Below the pieces are notes generated by a model. That model was not told the origin of the DNA. It did no database searches and saw only the letters and a program-made list of their open reading frames with translations. A stretch of 48,131 bases of DNA from an uncultured Verrucomicrobiota bacterium (lineage in GTDB: Bacteria > Verrucomicrobiota > Verrucomicrobiia > Limisphaerales > UBA1319). The stretch spans positions 1-48,131 of the forward strand of contig CAIMWS010000180.1 in assembly GCA_903845125.1 (NCBI GenBank), in the 5' to 3' direction. Position 1 is the stretch's first letter. The number at the start of each line of letters is the position of its first letter. The position numbers were made by a program, and so were the translations under genes. This document shows positions 9,001-18,500 of this stretch, in pieces.

Positions 9001-11926
9001 CCCGCAGCTCCAGGCTGGAACCGCCGCCATCGGCATAAGCAGGCCATGGCTTGGCATCATAATAGCGGAGTTCATTGGCCGGATTGCCACTGGCATCCAG
9101 CAGCTGCAAGTGGCCGCCGCGATGCCGCAAGGAACCGCCGAGGGGGCCCAGCACCGCGAGCCCGGGATGTTTGGCCTGCAGGAGGCTCGGGTCCCTGGCC
9201 ACCACCAGGAAGCCGCCGGGGGGGAGGACCGTCCCCGCCGGGAACGGGAAATCGATGTCATGGGCCAGTTGCCAGCCCGCCAGGTCGACTGGCTGGGCGC
9301 CGCGGTTGAACAATTCGACCCACGCTTCCGCATCCTGGGCCACGGGGGTGTTGGTGGTGGCCGAATAGCTGGCCACCAGCTCGGCGCCGAACACCACGTC
9401 GCTGCTGGCCGCCGAGGCCTGGTGGACTTCCACGGCCAGGAGGTTCGTGCCGCGGACCAGGTTGGTGGTGGGGAGCGTGAATGGCCCCAGGTACACGGCG
9501 TCCCCGACCCCGGTGGAAGCCAGGGTCGAATAATCCACCGCCCCCTCGGCCATGTTCACCCGGCAGGCTTCCGCGCCGTTGAGGTAAAACACCGCGCCAT
9601 CATCCAGGACGGTGCGCAGCCGGAGCTCCAGGCCATTGGTGTTGCCGTCGAAGACAAAGGCCGTGCGGAAATAAAAAGTCAGCGGGCCGAGCGCCAGGGC
9701 CGTGTTTTTGGGCTCGGGCAGGGCGGCATCCTCCACGTAGAGCAGGGCCGCCCCTTCCGGCCAGGCGTGGTCATCGTAAGCCGGGGCGCTCCAGCCATTC
9801 CCGAGGTTGGATCCAGTCTGGTTGTAGCGCCAGCGGGCGGTGGCCGGCAGCAGCGTGGTTTCATGGGCCTCGGCCACGGTGGCCACCGGCACCGGCACCG
9901 GCGCATGGTACATGATTTCGTTGAAGACCACCTCCCGCTGGAACTCGAAGGCATTCGACGCCCCGGGGGTGGGCCGCGCCGGATACCACCATGCCCCGGT
10001 GCCATCCGGCCACCGGCCGCGCAGCTTGCGCTTGGCCACCACCGCATCCAGCAGGCTGAGCTGGCCCGGGCGGTGGAGGAAAACCCGGTCGCCCGGGGCG
10101 GCGCCAAAGCCAAGGGTGGTCTGGCTGAGCTGCGCCAGGGCGCCGGGCGCCAGGCTTTGGGCGGGCAGCACAAACCGCCGCTCCGCGAGGCCGCCGGCCA
10201 CGCTCAATTCGCACCCTTCCAGCTCCAGCGCCTCCTTCCCGTAGTTGATCAGCTCCACCCAGAAATCGTCGTTGGCGGCGGCGGCGCACTCATTCAAGGC
10301 CAGGGTGATGGGCGGCGGCACCAGGATGTTCGTGGTGGTGAGCGACACCGCCGCCCCAAACAGGCAATCCGGGGTGGCCCCCGCGGTATGGACTTCCACC
10401 GCCAGCACGTTGGTTCCCGGCCGCAGCGCGGATGCGGGCAGCAGGAACGGGCCCACCTGCGTGGCGCTGGCCACGTTTGACAGGGCGGGCGTGGCGGCAT
10501 CCACCGGCCCCTCCGGCAGATTCCACCGGCGGACCTCCGTCCCGTTCAGGTAAAACACGGCGCCGTCCGCGATGACTGCGCTCAGCTGCACGGCGGCCAC
10601 CTGGGGCTGGCTGTTGAGCACAAACCGGCTGCGGAAATAGCGGGTCGGCTGGCTGCCGGGCAATTGGGTGTTCACCGTCATGCGCTGGCGGGCGGTGCCG
10701 GTCACCCGGGCGCGGAAGCCCCCCGGATTCGCCCCGGAATCATCGTTGTAGGCCAGGAATTCCAGGGTGTTGGTTCCGGCCACAAACCCGCTGTTCAGGA
10801 TGAAGTCCCCGCTCATGGAGGCGAAGCCCTCGTAGCTGAAGGCTTTGGAGACCCCGTTGAAGAGCACGCTGTTCAGGCGGTTGTCCGCCCAGACGTTGAT
10901 CGTGAGCGACGCCGTGGCCGCATCGAATCCGTCCAGCCCAAAAGTGGTGCGGTAGCGGTAGCTCCCGGCGGCGATGCTGGTGGTGCCGGGATTCACCGGG
11001 CCGATCCACCCGGAAACGGCATCGGCCGCGGCCCAGGCGGGATGGCCCTGGATCACCGTGGCCGGGACCGGTGGCGCCGGGGTGATGGGTTGCGCGGATT
11101 GGGTGAGCAGGTAGTGGGGATCCGCGTTGCCCGGCGCCAGGGCCACGCCATCGGCGCCCACCCCGGTGCTGAACACCGTGGGGATGCGCTGCGGATCACC
11201 GATGGGCGGGGTGGCGCCGCCGGATTGGAACAGGCCCTGGCCGGTGGCCCAGGCGCGGTCGTCGAAGCCGGGCTCGCGCCAGTTGGACGGGGGCTGGAGG
11301 CCGGTATTCTCATAGCTCCAGGCACTGTTCAGGGAAACCGGGGTGGTGGTGGTGGTCTCGTAGGTTTTCAGGGGGAAATTCCGCCGGCCTGGGGTGCCGC
11401 CGGCCGCCGCGCTGACGGTCCAGCTGCGGGCCGGGCCGCTGGCCATCTCCTCGTCGAGCTTGGCCAGCGACACGCCCGAGCCATCCGGGCCCACGGGCCA
11501 GTCGCCTTCCACGCCGTAGGCCAGCTCATCCATGAGGCGGTCGTTGTTGTTGCGCAGCCGCAGGGTGTCGCCCCCGTTGGCCAGCCGGCCGGTGAACGGC
11601 CCCCAAATATTCGTCACCCCGGCCGCCGCCTTCAGCTCGGCGGGCAGCTGGGCCAGGACCAGGTATCCGCCCCCGGGAATGACCGTGCCCTCGGCGAACC
11701 GGTATTGGATGCCGCCGGAAATGGACCAGCCGGACAGGTCCACATTGACCGCCAGCTGGCTGTAGAGCTCCACCCATTCCCCCCGGAGATCCCCGCTCCC
11801 GGGATGGTACATGACCTCGTTGAATACGACGACGCTGTCCCCCCGGGCCGGCGCGGTGGCTGGCAGCAGGCAGGCGAGGATGCTGGCCGCCAATCCCTGG
11901 CGGAGATGGAAATATTTTTTGCGCAT
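6008..11926 (-). CDS. Giant exported lamin-tail / CotH-domain protein
   Basis: A 1972-aa multidomain surface or secreted protein. A signal peptide (about residues 1-28) is followed by lamin-tail domains, recognised by VFNEVMYHP or FNE-type starts and E-W-V-E-L-Y/F motifs, near residues 33, 545, 665-865 and 1745. Beta-sandwich segments lie between them (repeated FYLNGTEVRRWN / FYLNGAEACRVN units). About 1045-1130 is a carbohydrate-binding-like region (NGGFETGLTAWRALGNHS). About 1300-1600 is a CotH kinase-like domain (FDRSGGYAG, FLQENHADVDDY, FPWDMDYAF). The last ~60 residues form a beta domain ending RFYRVVLAP, frequent at the end of verrucomicrobial exported proteins. CotH-type kinases elsewhere phosphorylate spore-coat or secreted proteins; activity here is unproven. 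The start has a good ribosome-binding site (AAGGGAG, 3 nt spacing). It follows the GH106 pair on the same strand. Confidence 0.8.
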   Translation of the reverse strand: MRKKYFHLRQGLAASILACLLPATAPARGDSVVVFNEVMYHPGSGDLRGEWVELYSQLAVNVDLSGWSISGGIQYRFAEGTVIPGGGYLVLAQLPAELKAAAGVTNIWGPFTGRLANGGDTLRLRNNNDRLMDELAYGVEGDWPVGPDGSGVSLAKLDEEMASGPARSWTVSAAAGGTPGRRNFPLKTYETTTTTPVSLNSAWSYENTGLQPPSNWREPGFDDRAWATGQGLFQSGGATPPIGDPQRIPTVFSTGVGADGVALAPGNADPHYLLTQSAQPITPAPPVPATVIQGHPAWAAADAVSGWIGPVNPGTTSIAAGSYRYRTTFGLDGFDAATASLTINVWADNRLNSVLFNGVSKAFSYEGFASMSGDFILNSGFVAGTNTLEFLAYNDDSGANPGGFRARVTGTARQRMTVNTQLPGSQPTRYFRSRFVLNSQPQVAAVQLSAVIADGAVFYLNGTEVRRWNLPEGPVDAATPALSNVASATQVGPFLLPASALRPGTNVLAVEVHTAGATPDCLFGAAVSLTTTNILVPPPITLALNECAAAANDDFWVELINYGKEALELEGCELSVAGGLAERRFVLPAQSLAPGALAQLSQTTLGFGAAPGDRVFLHRPGQLSLLDAVVAKRKLRGRWPDGTGAWWYPARPTPGASNAFEFQREVVFNEIMYHAPVPVPVATVAEAHETTLLPATARWRYNQTGSNLGNGWSAPAYDDHAWPEGAALLYVEDAALPEPKNTALALGPLTFYFRTAFVFDGNTNGLELRLRTVLDDGAVFYLNGAEACRVNMAEGAVDYSTLASTGVGDAVYLGPFTLPTTNLVRGTNLLAVEVHQASAASSDVVFGAELVASYSATTNTPVAQDAEAWVELFNRGAQPVDLAGWQLAHDIDFPFPAGTVLPPGGFLVVARDPSLLQAKHPGLAVLGPLGGSLRHRGGHLQLLDASGNPANELRYYDAKPWPAYADGGGSSLELRDPWADNSRPEAWAASLNANRSAWSNYTYRAVASNVLGPTQWKEFVIGLLEAGECLIDNLSVVENPTGTRVAMLQNGGFETGLTAWRALGNHSASRVEVDPDNPTNHVLHLVSTGPTEHLHNHLETTLASGRSVVDGREYEVSFQAKWLAGNNRLNTRLYFNRAARTFSLALPGRYGTPGAANSTSSTNLGPTFIGLSHSPLVPKAGEPVTIKVSAWDPQGVAAMDLRWAVNRSAGGPLPMAAGAFSTSHPGYREYAATIPGQAAGTVVQFYVQATDSLGASAMFPAAGPQSRALFKVDEGKAVMPLVHRFRLLVTAADTSLLHALTNVMSNDRLGATVIYDDREAFYDAGIHLQSSERGRDQTTRVGFSVQFPADQLFRGAQNVLTFDRSGGYAGVGGRQGEILLWQAINHAGGIPGFQCDLAQVYAPRTQEDGPCLLRMSAYDADWLDSQYPNGAEGSVHTVELIYYPTTTLTGNAQAPKLPEPDEVINVEIQNWGNDPENYRWIFLQENHADVDDYRPMIALAKAFSLTGTALETQTRQLMDLDEWMRTLAFKAFTGDGDNFTYGYTHNWKIYFRPGDGKALGFPWDMDYAFAQGTDAAFPGSGSPNTYKIVKLPDNFRRYNHHLLDILTTTVNATYLKPWATHFAKLVGEDWTSEVNYLQQRATFIRNSLPSNAAFAITSNSGKDFATAKDQVILTGTAPLTVGGITVNGLRAAVTWTSLTNWSLSVPLPGNVNLLALQGLDARGNPLTNYLDTITVTNTAQPALLSVVFNEWMAANTGPGGVADPASGHFPDWFELYNPNPAPVNLAGYLLADSLSLAAPWVIPTNTVLGANGFLLVWADGATNLNALSNRHDLHAGFRLNKNGDALSLLAPNGAVQHSVAFGPQLPNISQGFYPDGNTNAILSLANWTPGAANRLGLPPLQIGKASLDPAGVFSFEFSAIPGRTYIVEYKEALEAPAWAPLGGYRTATGPTLAITDVVAGSTRRFYRVVLAP

Positions 11927-11989
11927 TTGCTCCCTTCAGGGGGCCTGTCATACCTGCTTCAGCCGCCCGGCGCAAGACATTCGCGGCGG

Positions 11990-12014
11990 GCCGCCGGCGG
12001 GCGGGGCCGGCGGC
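11990..12014 (-). other. All-GC 9-bp hairpin in the GH106-CotH spacer
   Basis: GCCGCCGGC (11990-11998) and GCCGGCGGC (12006-12014) are perfect inverted repeats around a 7-nt GC loop. There is no U tract on either strand, so classical intrinsic termination is unlikely. The position between a GH106 gene and the CotH gene would suit mRNA-end protection or differential expression within an operon. Inference only. Confidence 0.5.
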
Positions 12015-12032
12015 TCCCGGATCGGGGCCCGG

Positions 12033-15000
12033 CTAACGCAGGGCCGTGACGGTCACCGGCCCGCGCAAGCCGGATTCGAGCAGCGGGGAACGCTTCGTAT
12101 AGGGATTCCAGGTGGACCAGGTGAGGCGTTTTTCAGCCGGCAGGAATTGGTCCCCGATCAGGCGGTTGGGCCACAGGTTGGCCACCTCGATCTCCAGCCG
12201 GTTGTCCGTGGGCTGGACCACCCCGGTGATCTCCACCCGCCACGGCGCGCACCACACCACGCCCAAATCCCGCCCGTTGAGGCGCACCCGCGCCAGGTTC
12301 CGGACGGCGCCGAGATCGAGGAAAAGCCGGCTGGCGGGGTTCGTCTTGGGCTCCACCTGGTCCGCCGCCAGGCTGAAGCTCTGGCGGTAAACCGCCACGC
12401 CGGAGTAATGGCGGATCCCCTCCTCGGGCCGCTGGCTCCAGTCATCCAGCGCCTGGAACTGGATCCTGGCCGGGCCACCCCACTGGGGATCGAAGGCGAC
12501 CTCCCACGGTCCGGCCAGGGTGGCCAGCGGTGTGGTCTCCGGGAAATTCCGGCCCAACCCGGTGGCGGCCGTTGTGGCTCCGGGCTGGAACACCACGAAG
12601 AACGATTGGTGCGGCGCGAACCGCAGCGGGACCGTGGTGCGGCCGTCCCGGGTTTGGAATTCCGGCAGCGGGCGCACGGAGCCATTCACCGGATCCCATA
12701 ATTCGGGCGTTTTGCCGGCCACGCGGAAGGTGCAACTGGCCTGGACGCCCTGGTCCGCCCGGCTGGCGACGAAGTAGAAATCGGCCTCCCCCACGCGGCG
12801 GTGGGCGCTGCGGAGCGGTCCGTCCGACTCGAAATCGGGGGCCAGGCCCAGGCGGCCCAGGATCCCCGCCACCACCGGGTAGCCGCAATATTGCTCCGGC
12901 GGCGGTGGCGCCGGGTTGCCGCCCCGGTTCCAGGGGGGCATGTCCTGCGCGCCCAATTCCAGCGCGGCCGTCCATTGGCCCGGGGGCGCAGCGTCCCCCA
13001 GCCAGGCTGCGGTGACCGTGGTGCTGGAGACCCATTGGCGGTCGGTGACGATTTGACGCGTGCTGCCGTCCTGGAAGCGGATCTCCAGGCAGGCGATCAA
13101 GCCGGCGGGATTGGGGGCCTCGCCGCCGTTTTCCCCCAGGATGGCCAGTTGGTTCGTGCCCGGCTTCAGCATCGCTTTCACGTCCAGCGGGAACGTCTCA
13201 TGGAAGTTGTCGCCCGCGCCGGCGCGGTGGCCGTTGACCCACGCCTCGAAGGAATTATCCGCGGTCAGGTGGAGCACGGCGGCCGCCACCGGGGCGCCCC
13301 CGGGCAGGCTGAAGGAGCGGTGGAAATAGCGTTTGCCCACCGGCGCGCTGGCCGCAGGATTGCCCTCCGCATGCCAGATCCACCGGGCGGAGGCGAGGGG
13401 ATTCCGGGGTTCCGGGCGGGCTTCCGCCGCGGGGCCGCGCTCCCACACCACGCGGCCCGCGCCCAGGCGGTGCTCGGTGATTTTTTGCCCGTCGCAATCG
13501 CCCCACAGCTCGCCGGCCAGCTGCTGGATTTCCGTGTCGCACCGGGGAAACTCCCCGAGGCTGGGGGATTTGCGCGGCCGGGGGCCCACCACCGTGGCGC
13601 CCGCCGCCACCAGGTCCCGCACCTTGCGCAGCAGGGCGGGGGTGATCGTCTCGCGCTCGGGCAGGACCAGCACCCGGTAGCTCATGCCCCCGGGCAGCAC
13701 CAACCGGCCATCCGCCACCGACATGCCGGCCAGCAGCACCTCGGGCGCGCAGCCGTCGAAATTATAGCCGGGGCGTTCCGGCGGATTGCCCGGAATGGCG
13801 GAGCTGGGCGGGCGGAACACCTGGGGGGCGCCTTCCGCCACGAGGTAGCAGATATCGGCCACGGGTAATCCCTGGCGCAGCAGGTGCTGGCACCGGGCCA
13901 GGTAGCTGTGGTAGGCCGGGACCATGTCCCACCAGGTTTGGGTGCGCTCCCAATGGATGCCGATGGAGCCCATGGTCATGCCCGGCCGGCGGTCCAGCCA
14001 GGGCTGGTGCTGGTAGCGGTGGAAGACGATCCGGTTGATGCCGGCGCTCAGCGCCCAATCCCCCAGCGGCTTCATCGACGCCGGATGGGCCAGCCAGCGC
14101 TCCGCGTCGCCGGAGGTGAAAGCCTCCGCCGCCACGATGGGCCGGCCCAGGGTGTGGGCCGCCGAGGCGGATTCGAACACGCTGAAGAAAGTGTTGAAGC
14201 CATACATCCAGAACTCGCACATCGGCACATCCGCCACCCCGCCCAGGCTGACATCGGCGCAGGGGGTCATGTCGTACGGCTCGATGGACAGTTTGAACCA
14301 ATCTTCCCGGCTCAGGTTCTTGAGGTGGGTGGCATGGTTGGCCACGATCATTTCCGAGACGGTTTGCCGGAGGTCCCACAGAAACCGCTCCGACACTTCC
14401 AGGCTGTCCACCACCCGGCCGGTTAGCGTCGGCAGATACCGCAGCAGATCGTAGCCGCGGCGGCGCTGGAATTCTTCGCGGAAGGCGGCGGTCCAGTTTT
14501 GCGCCCCCATTTCCCAACTGTCGATATGCAGGGAATTCCAGCCCACGTCGGCGGAGCTTTCGCGCGGGCCGATCTCGCGCAGCAAGGCGCCGATGAACGC
14601 CTCGTAATGCGCGTCCAGAGCGGCCGGGTCGAGCTTGTCGCATTCCAGGCCCACGCCGGGGGCCGGGGCGGGGCGGGTGTTGGCGCCGGTGCTGGTGCGG
14701 CCAAACCGCAGGATGGTCCATTTCCCCTCCGGGATTTCCCAATCCAGCCGGCCTTCCGCGTCCAGCCGGCTGGTCAGGTCCAGGATGCGGGCCGAGGGGA
14801 TGACCGCGCCCGCCGGCAGCTCCGGATATTGGGCCGGGGAAGTGAAACAGGGCCGGACCCCGGGCTGTGAGGAATAGGGGGCGCGCACGTAATTGGCCTT
14901 TTCATCGATATCGCCGATGGTGGCCGGTTGGTCGGGCGTGGGGCAGGCCAGCACCACCACGTCGCGGTAGAACTCGTTCTTCGCTTTTTCCAGCGCGGCC

Positions 15001-15524
15001 GGCAGATTGCCATCGCCGAAAAAGGCCGGGCGGCGTTTGGGCTGCGGCAGCCGGTCGCGGAATTGGCCCGGGCCCGCCACCTCCACCGCGCTGGCCACCA
15101 GGTGCTGCATCGACTGCTCCGGCTTCACCCACGGGCCGCCGCTGCCGGTCCAGCCCGGCCCGGCGTTGAGCGTGATCTGCAGCCCCAGCCGCTCGGCTTC
15201 GCGCACCACGTGCTTGAACAGCTGCCGCCATTCGGGGCTCATGAATTTGACCGGCCCCTTGGGCACGCCCACGTCCACCTCCATGATGATCACCCCGCCC
15301 AGGCCCGCCCGCGCCATGGCCTCCAGGTCCGCGGTGATGCCCTCGCGGCTCAGGTTGCCATCCATCCAGAACCAATAAACCCAGGGACGCGCCCCGCGCG
15401 GCGGCGTGGCGAAGGCGGCGCGCAAATCGGCCGCCGGCTGGGTTTCCGAAACGGCGGCGGCGGGGGCCAAACCGGTGGCCAGCGCCAGGGCGCCCAGGGC
15501 AAGCCAGGCAGGGATCATTTTCAT
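12033..15524 (-). CDS. GH106-type glycosyl hydrolase (alpha-L-rhamnosidase-like), exported
   Basis: A 1163-aa protein with a signal peptide (to about residue 24). The N-terminal motif PWVYWFWMDGNLSREGITAD followed by LEAMARAGLGG is the entry signature of the Glyco_hydro_106 family, whose characterised members remove L-rhamnose from pectic glycans. The barrel continues through LGLQITLNAGPGWTGSGGPW. A sugar-binding-like beta-sandwich follows (about 765-885; TADNSFEAWVNGH), then a GH2-like C-terminal sandwich (LDLGAVRNLARVRLNGRDLG) and the near-terminal WNPYTKRSPLLESGL typical of the family. I do not assign catalytic glutamates with confidence. The start is ATG 15 nt after the stop of the paralogous GH106-type gene, without a clear Shine-Dalgarno; coupling is likely. 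Rhamnosidase specificity is inferred from family only. Confidence 0.78.
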   Translation of the reverse strand: MKMIPAWLALGALALATGLAPAAAVSETQPAADLRAAFATPPRGARPWVYWFWMDGNLSREGITADLEAMARAGLGGVIIMEVDVGVPKGPVKFMSPEWRQLFKHVVREAERLGLQITLNAGPGWTGSGGPWVKPEQSMQHLVASAVEVAGPGQFRDRLPQPKRRPAFFGDGNLPAALEKAKNEFYRDVVVLACPTPDQPATIGDIDEKANYVRAPYSSQPGVRPCFTSPAQYPELPAGAVIPSARILDLTSRLDAEGRLDWEIPEGKWTILRFGRTSTGANTRPAPAPGVGLECDKLDPAALDAHYEAFIGALLREIGPRESSADVGWNSLHIDSWEMGAQNWTAAFREEFQRRRGYDLLRYLPTLTGRVVDSLEVSERFLWDLRQTVSEMIVANHATHLKNLSREDWFKLSIEPYDMTPCADVSLGGVADVPMCEFWMYGFNTFFSVFESASAAHTLGRPIVAAEAFTSGDAERWLAHPASMKPLGDWALSAGINRIVFHRYQHQPWLDRRPGMTMGSIGIHWERTQTWWDMVPAYHSYLARCQHLLRQGLPVADICYLVAEGAPQVFRPPSSAIPGNPPERPGYNFDGCAPEVLLAGMSVADGRLVLPGGMSYRVLVLPERETITPALLRKVRDLVAAGATVVGPRPRKSPSLGEFPRCDTEIQQLAGELWGDCDGQKITEHRLGAGRVVWERGPAAEARPEPRNPLASARWIWHAEGNPAASAPVGKRYFHRSFSLPGGAPVAAAVLHLTADNSFEAWVNGHRAGAGDNFHETFPLDVKAMLKPGTNQLAILGENGGEAPNPAGLIACLEIRFQDGSTRQIVTDRQWVSSTTVTAAWLGDAAPPGQWTAALELGAQDMPPWNRGGNPAPPPPEQYCGYPVVAGILGRLGLAPDFESDGPLRSAHRRVGEADFYFVASRADQGVQASCTFRVAGKTPELWDPVNGSVRPLPEFQTRDGRTTVPLRFAPHQSFFVVFQPGATTAATGLGRNFPETTPLATLAGPWEVAFDPQWGGPARIQFQALDDWSQRPEEGIRHYSGVAVYRQSFSLAADQVEPKTNPASRLFLDLGAVRNLARVRLNGRDLGVVWCAPWRVEITGVVQPTDNRLEIEVANLWPNRLIGDQFLPAEKRLTWSTWNPYTKRSPLLESGLRGPVTVTALR

Positions 15525-15539
15525 AATGTGGCTGGGCGG

Positions 15540-18500
15540 TTATTTCACCGGGTAAACCGCCAGGCGCGCGGTTTTGGGGGCGAAGGGTTCAATCCGCAGC
15601 GCATTGGCGCCGGGTTTCAGGTGCGCGGTCACGTCCAGCCGGAGCGGCCGGCCGATGAATCCACCCGCATACCGGCCATTGACCGTGACGCGGGCCGCGT
15701 CTTCCGGCGCGAGGTCCTCGACCTCCAGGTAAACACGCTTTTGGTCCAGGCTGGCGCCGGCCGGCCACTCGCACCGGCCCACGAACGGATCGGCCTTCAC
15801 CGGGCTCAAGGTCAATTGGCCGGCCGCGAGGCGTCCCCACGGGCTCCCGCCAAACTGGGCCGCCACTTTGGCCGTGGGCCAGGCGGCGTCATCGAAATCG
15901 GCCAGGTTCCACCCGCGCCCGCCGGTGCGGGAGGCTTTCCAGGTCGGGTCCACCCGCACCTGCTGGGTCTGGCCGTTATCGAACTCGATCTGCAGGCACC
16001 CCAGCAGCCCCGCCGGGCTGGCTTGTTCGGTGGCGTTGATGGCCTCGATCGCCAGTTGGTTCACGCCCGGTTTGAGCAGGCTGGCCACAGGTAATTGAAC
16101 CGGGTTGCGCCAGCCCTCGCTGCTTTCGTCCCCGTGGCCGGCGTCGCGGCCGTTGATGAACAGGTGGAAGCTGTTGTCGGCGGTGCCCGCGAAGACCGCC
16201 TTGGTGATGGCCCCGCCTGGCAGGTGGATCGTTTTCCGGAAATAGCAGGCTCCGGGCGGCGCGCTTTGCCCCGGGTTGCCTTCCGGATACCACACCCAGG
16301 CGCCGCCTTCGAACAAGTCGCCCAGCGCTGAGGTTTTTTCCAACTTGGGCTCCACCGGCGGCGGCACCGCCTGGCGGGCGATCGGGATCACCTGGGAGGG
16401 GGTGCCGGAGCCGGCCTCCAGGTGGGCGGGAACGGAGCGCGCTTCCGGCTGGAACACCAGCAGGGCGCTCGCGTTGGGCTGCATGGTGAGGGTCAGCTCC
16501 ACGGCCTGGCCCTGGCGGGTGAAAGGCAGCGCGGTGATTTCATTGCGCATGGCGTCCCACAGCTCCGGCACTCCGGCGGCCTGGATGCGGAACCGGAAAT
16601 TCCGGGCGGCCCCCTGGTGGTTCTGGTTGGCGATGAAGAAGAGGTCGCGGCCCGCTTTCACGCGGTGCAGCACATGGAGCCAGTGGTCGGTGCGCCCCTC
16701 CAGCACTTCCAGGGTGGGGTGGTGGCCGGCGTCGCCCGCCAGCACCTGCTGCAACTGCTCCGGCGTGGGCCGGGCGGGCAGCAGGTAGGAGCGGCCCCCG
16801 GCGGCGTTCTCCCGGCACACTCGCAAACCCGGCTGCGGCGTGCCCCAGACCGCTTCCCGCAGGGCGGTGATGTCCGCCGCGGTTTTGCCCAGGGTGGCGG
16901 ATTGCGTGGGCAGCCAGCCATGGGCCACCACCGTGCCGCCGCTCTCGTAAAATGCCTTCACCTTCGCCAGCGCAGCATAGGGGATGACCTCCACCGCCGG
17001 CACCACCAGGATGGAATAATTCTCGTTGCGCAGCCGGAGGTTTTTGCCCTCCACCCGCATGTCCTGTTCAAACACGTCGTACGGCAGCCAATCGCAATCA
17101 TAGAGGGCGTCCTGCAGCGCCTCGCTCATTTGGTCCGGCAGGATCACCTTCCCGAAGTGCGCGCTGCCGCCCAGGTAGAGCAGGGCCACCGGGCAAACGT
17201 GCCGGCCGCCGGTGAGCAGGACGCTGAGGCGGCTCGTGTAATCCGCATACACGCGGTAGAGCGGCCAGCGGGGTTCGAATCCTCCGTTGTAGAAATAGGG
17301 CGGGCAATCCGTGTCGTAGGGCGCGCGGGGATTGAAGGAATGCGGGATGTGGAAGTTCACCCCGGAGACGTGCATGTGATCCGTCCACCATTTCATCTCC
17401 GGGTAGGTAAGATCCTGGCCGCGGGCGCCGAAGATTTCCACCATCGTGATGTCATCCGGCTTGCCGTAGGCGTGGGTGATGGAGCTGCCGAGCTTGGGCG
17501 TCTGCCAGCAGGGGGGGTCGTTGGCCACGCGCTGGCCCATCCGGAACTGGGCGAACACGGCGTCGATGCCACCCATGCTGCTGTATTTCTGCAGCGGGAA
17601 CATATCCCCGGCGCACAGTTCCTGGTTCAGGTATTCATTGCGGTGCTCCAGCCAGTGGCCGATGGATTTCACCCCGCGCTCCTCGCACCACCGCGTGAGG
17701 CCGCCATACAGGGTGCGGCCCCAGGCTTCCGCCAGCGCTTGCTGGTATTGGTAGCGCGCCGCGGCCTGTTCCTCCCCGGCCAGCTTCGCCTTCCAGGCCA
17801 CCAGCGCCCGCTTCCAATCCACCTGCCGCTCCGCCAGCACCGCCATCACCTCGGTGCCCCAGTCGCCGTGGGTCTCCGGCTCATCGTAGAAAAAGCCGAG
17901 GATGTTCCGGCCGAACTCCTCCTTGAAGCGGTCATAGTGCGGCTGGTAAACGGTGCGGATATACCAATCCACGCTTTCCCGGCTGGCGCCATCCACCAGG
18001 TAGCGGCTGCCGCTGATCCGGCTGGCCCAGGAAAAATTGAGGATCTGCCAGTCCCCGTCCGGGACTTCCCAGGTGAGGGTTCCCTCCCGCACCTGGTCCC
18101 GGAGGTCCACCAGGCTGGCCCCATCGAGGCCCGCCGCGGTGGTCCGCCCCGCCACCACCCCGATGAACTGCGCCCCGCCGAAGCCGGGGGCCTGGAATTT
18201 CGCCGGGCCCTTCACGTTCGTGGTCGCGGCCATCAACCGCTTGCTGCCGTAAGCCTTCGGCACCTTCCCGCCCATTTCGCCGCTGGGCCACCATTTCTCG
18301 TCGAAGATCCACATCTTCAGCCCGTTTTTCTTCGCCGCTTCCAGGCAGATGGCCAGGTCCCGGAACCACGTTTCGCCCAGCCAATCCTTGTGGGGGCGCG
18401 ACTCCGCGGTGAACGTGCCATTGCCGCCTTCGGCGACCTTGCCCACGTACATCTCGAGCCGTTCCTGGCTCTCATCCCCGTGCAGCCAGAACAGCGGCCC

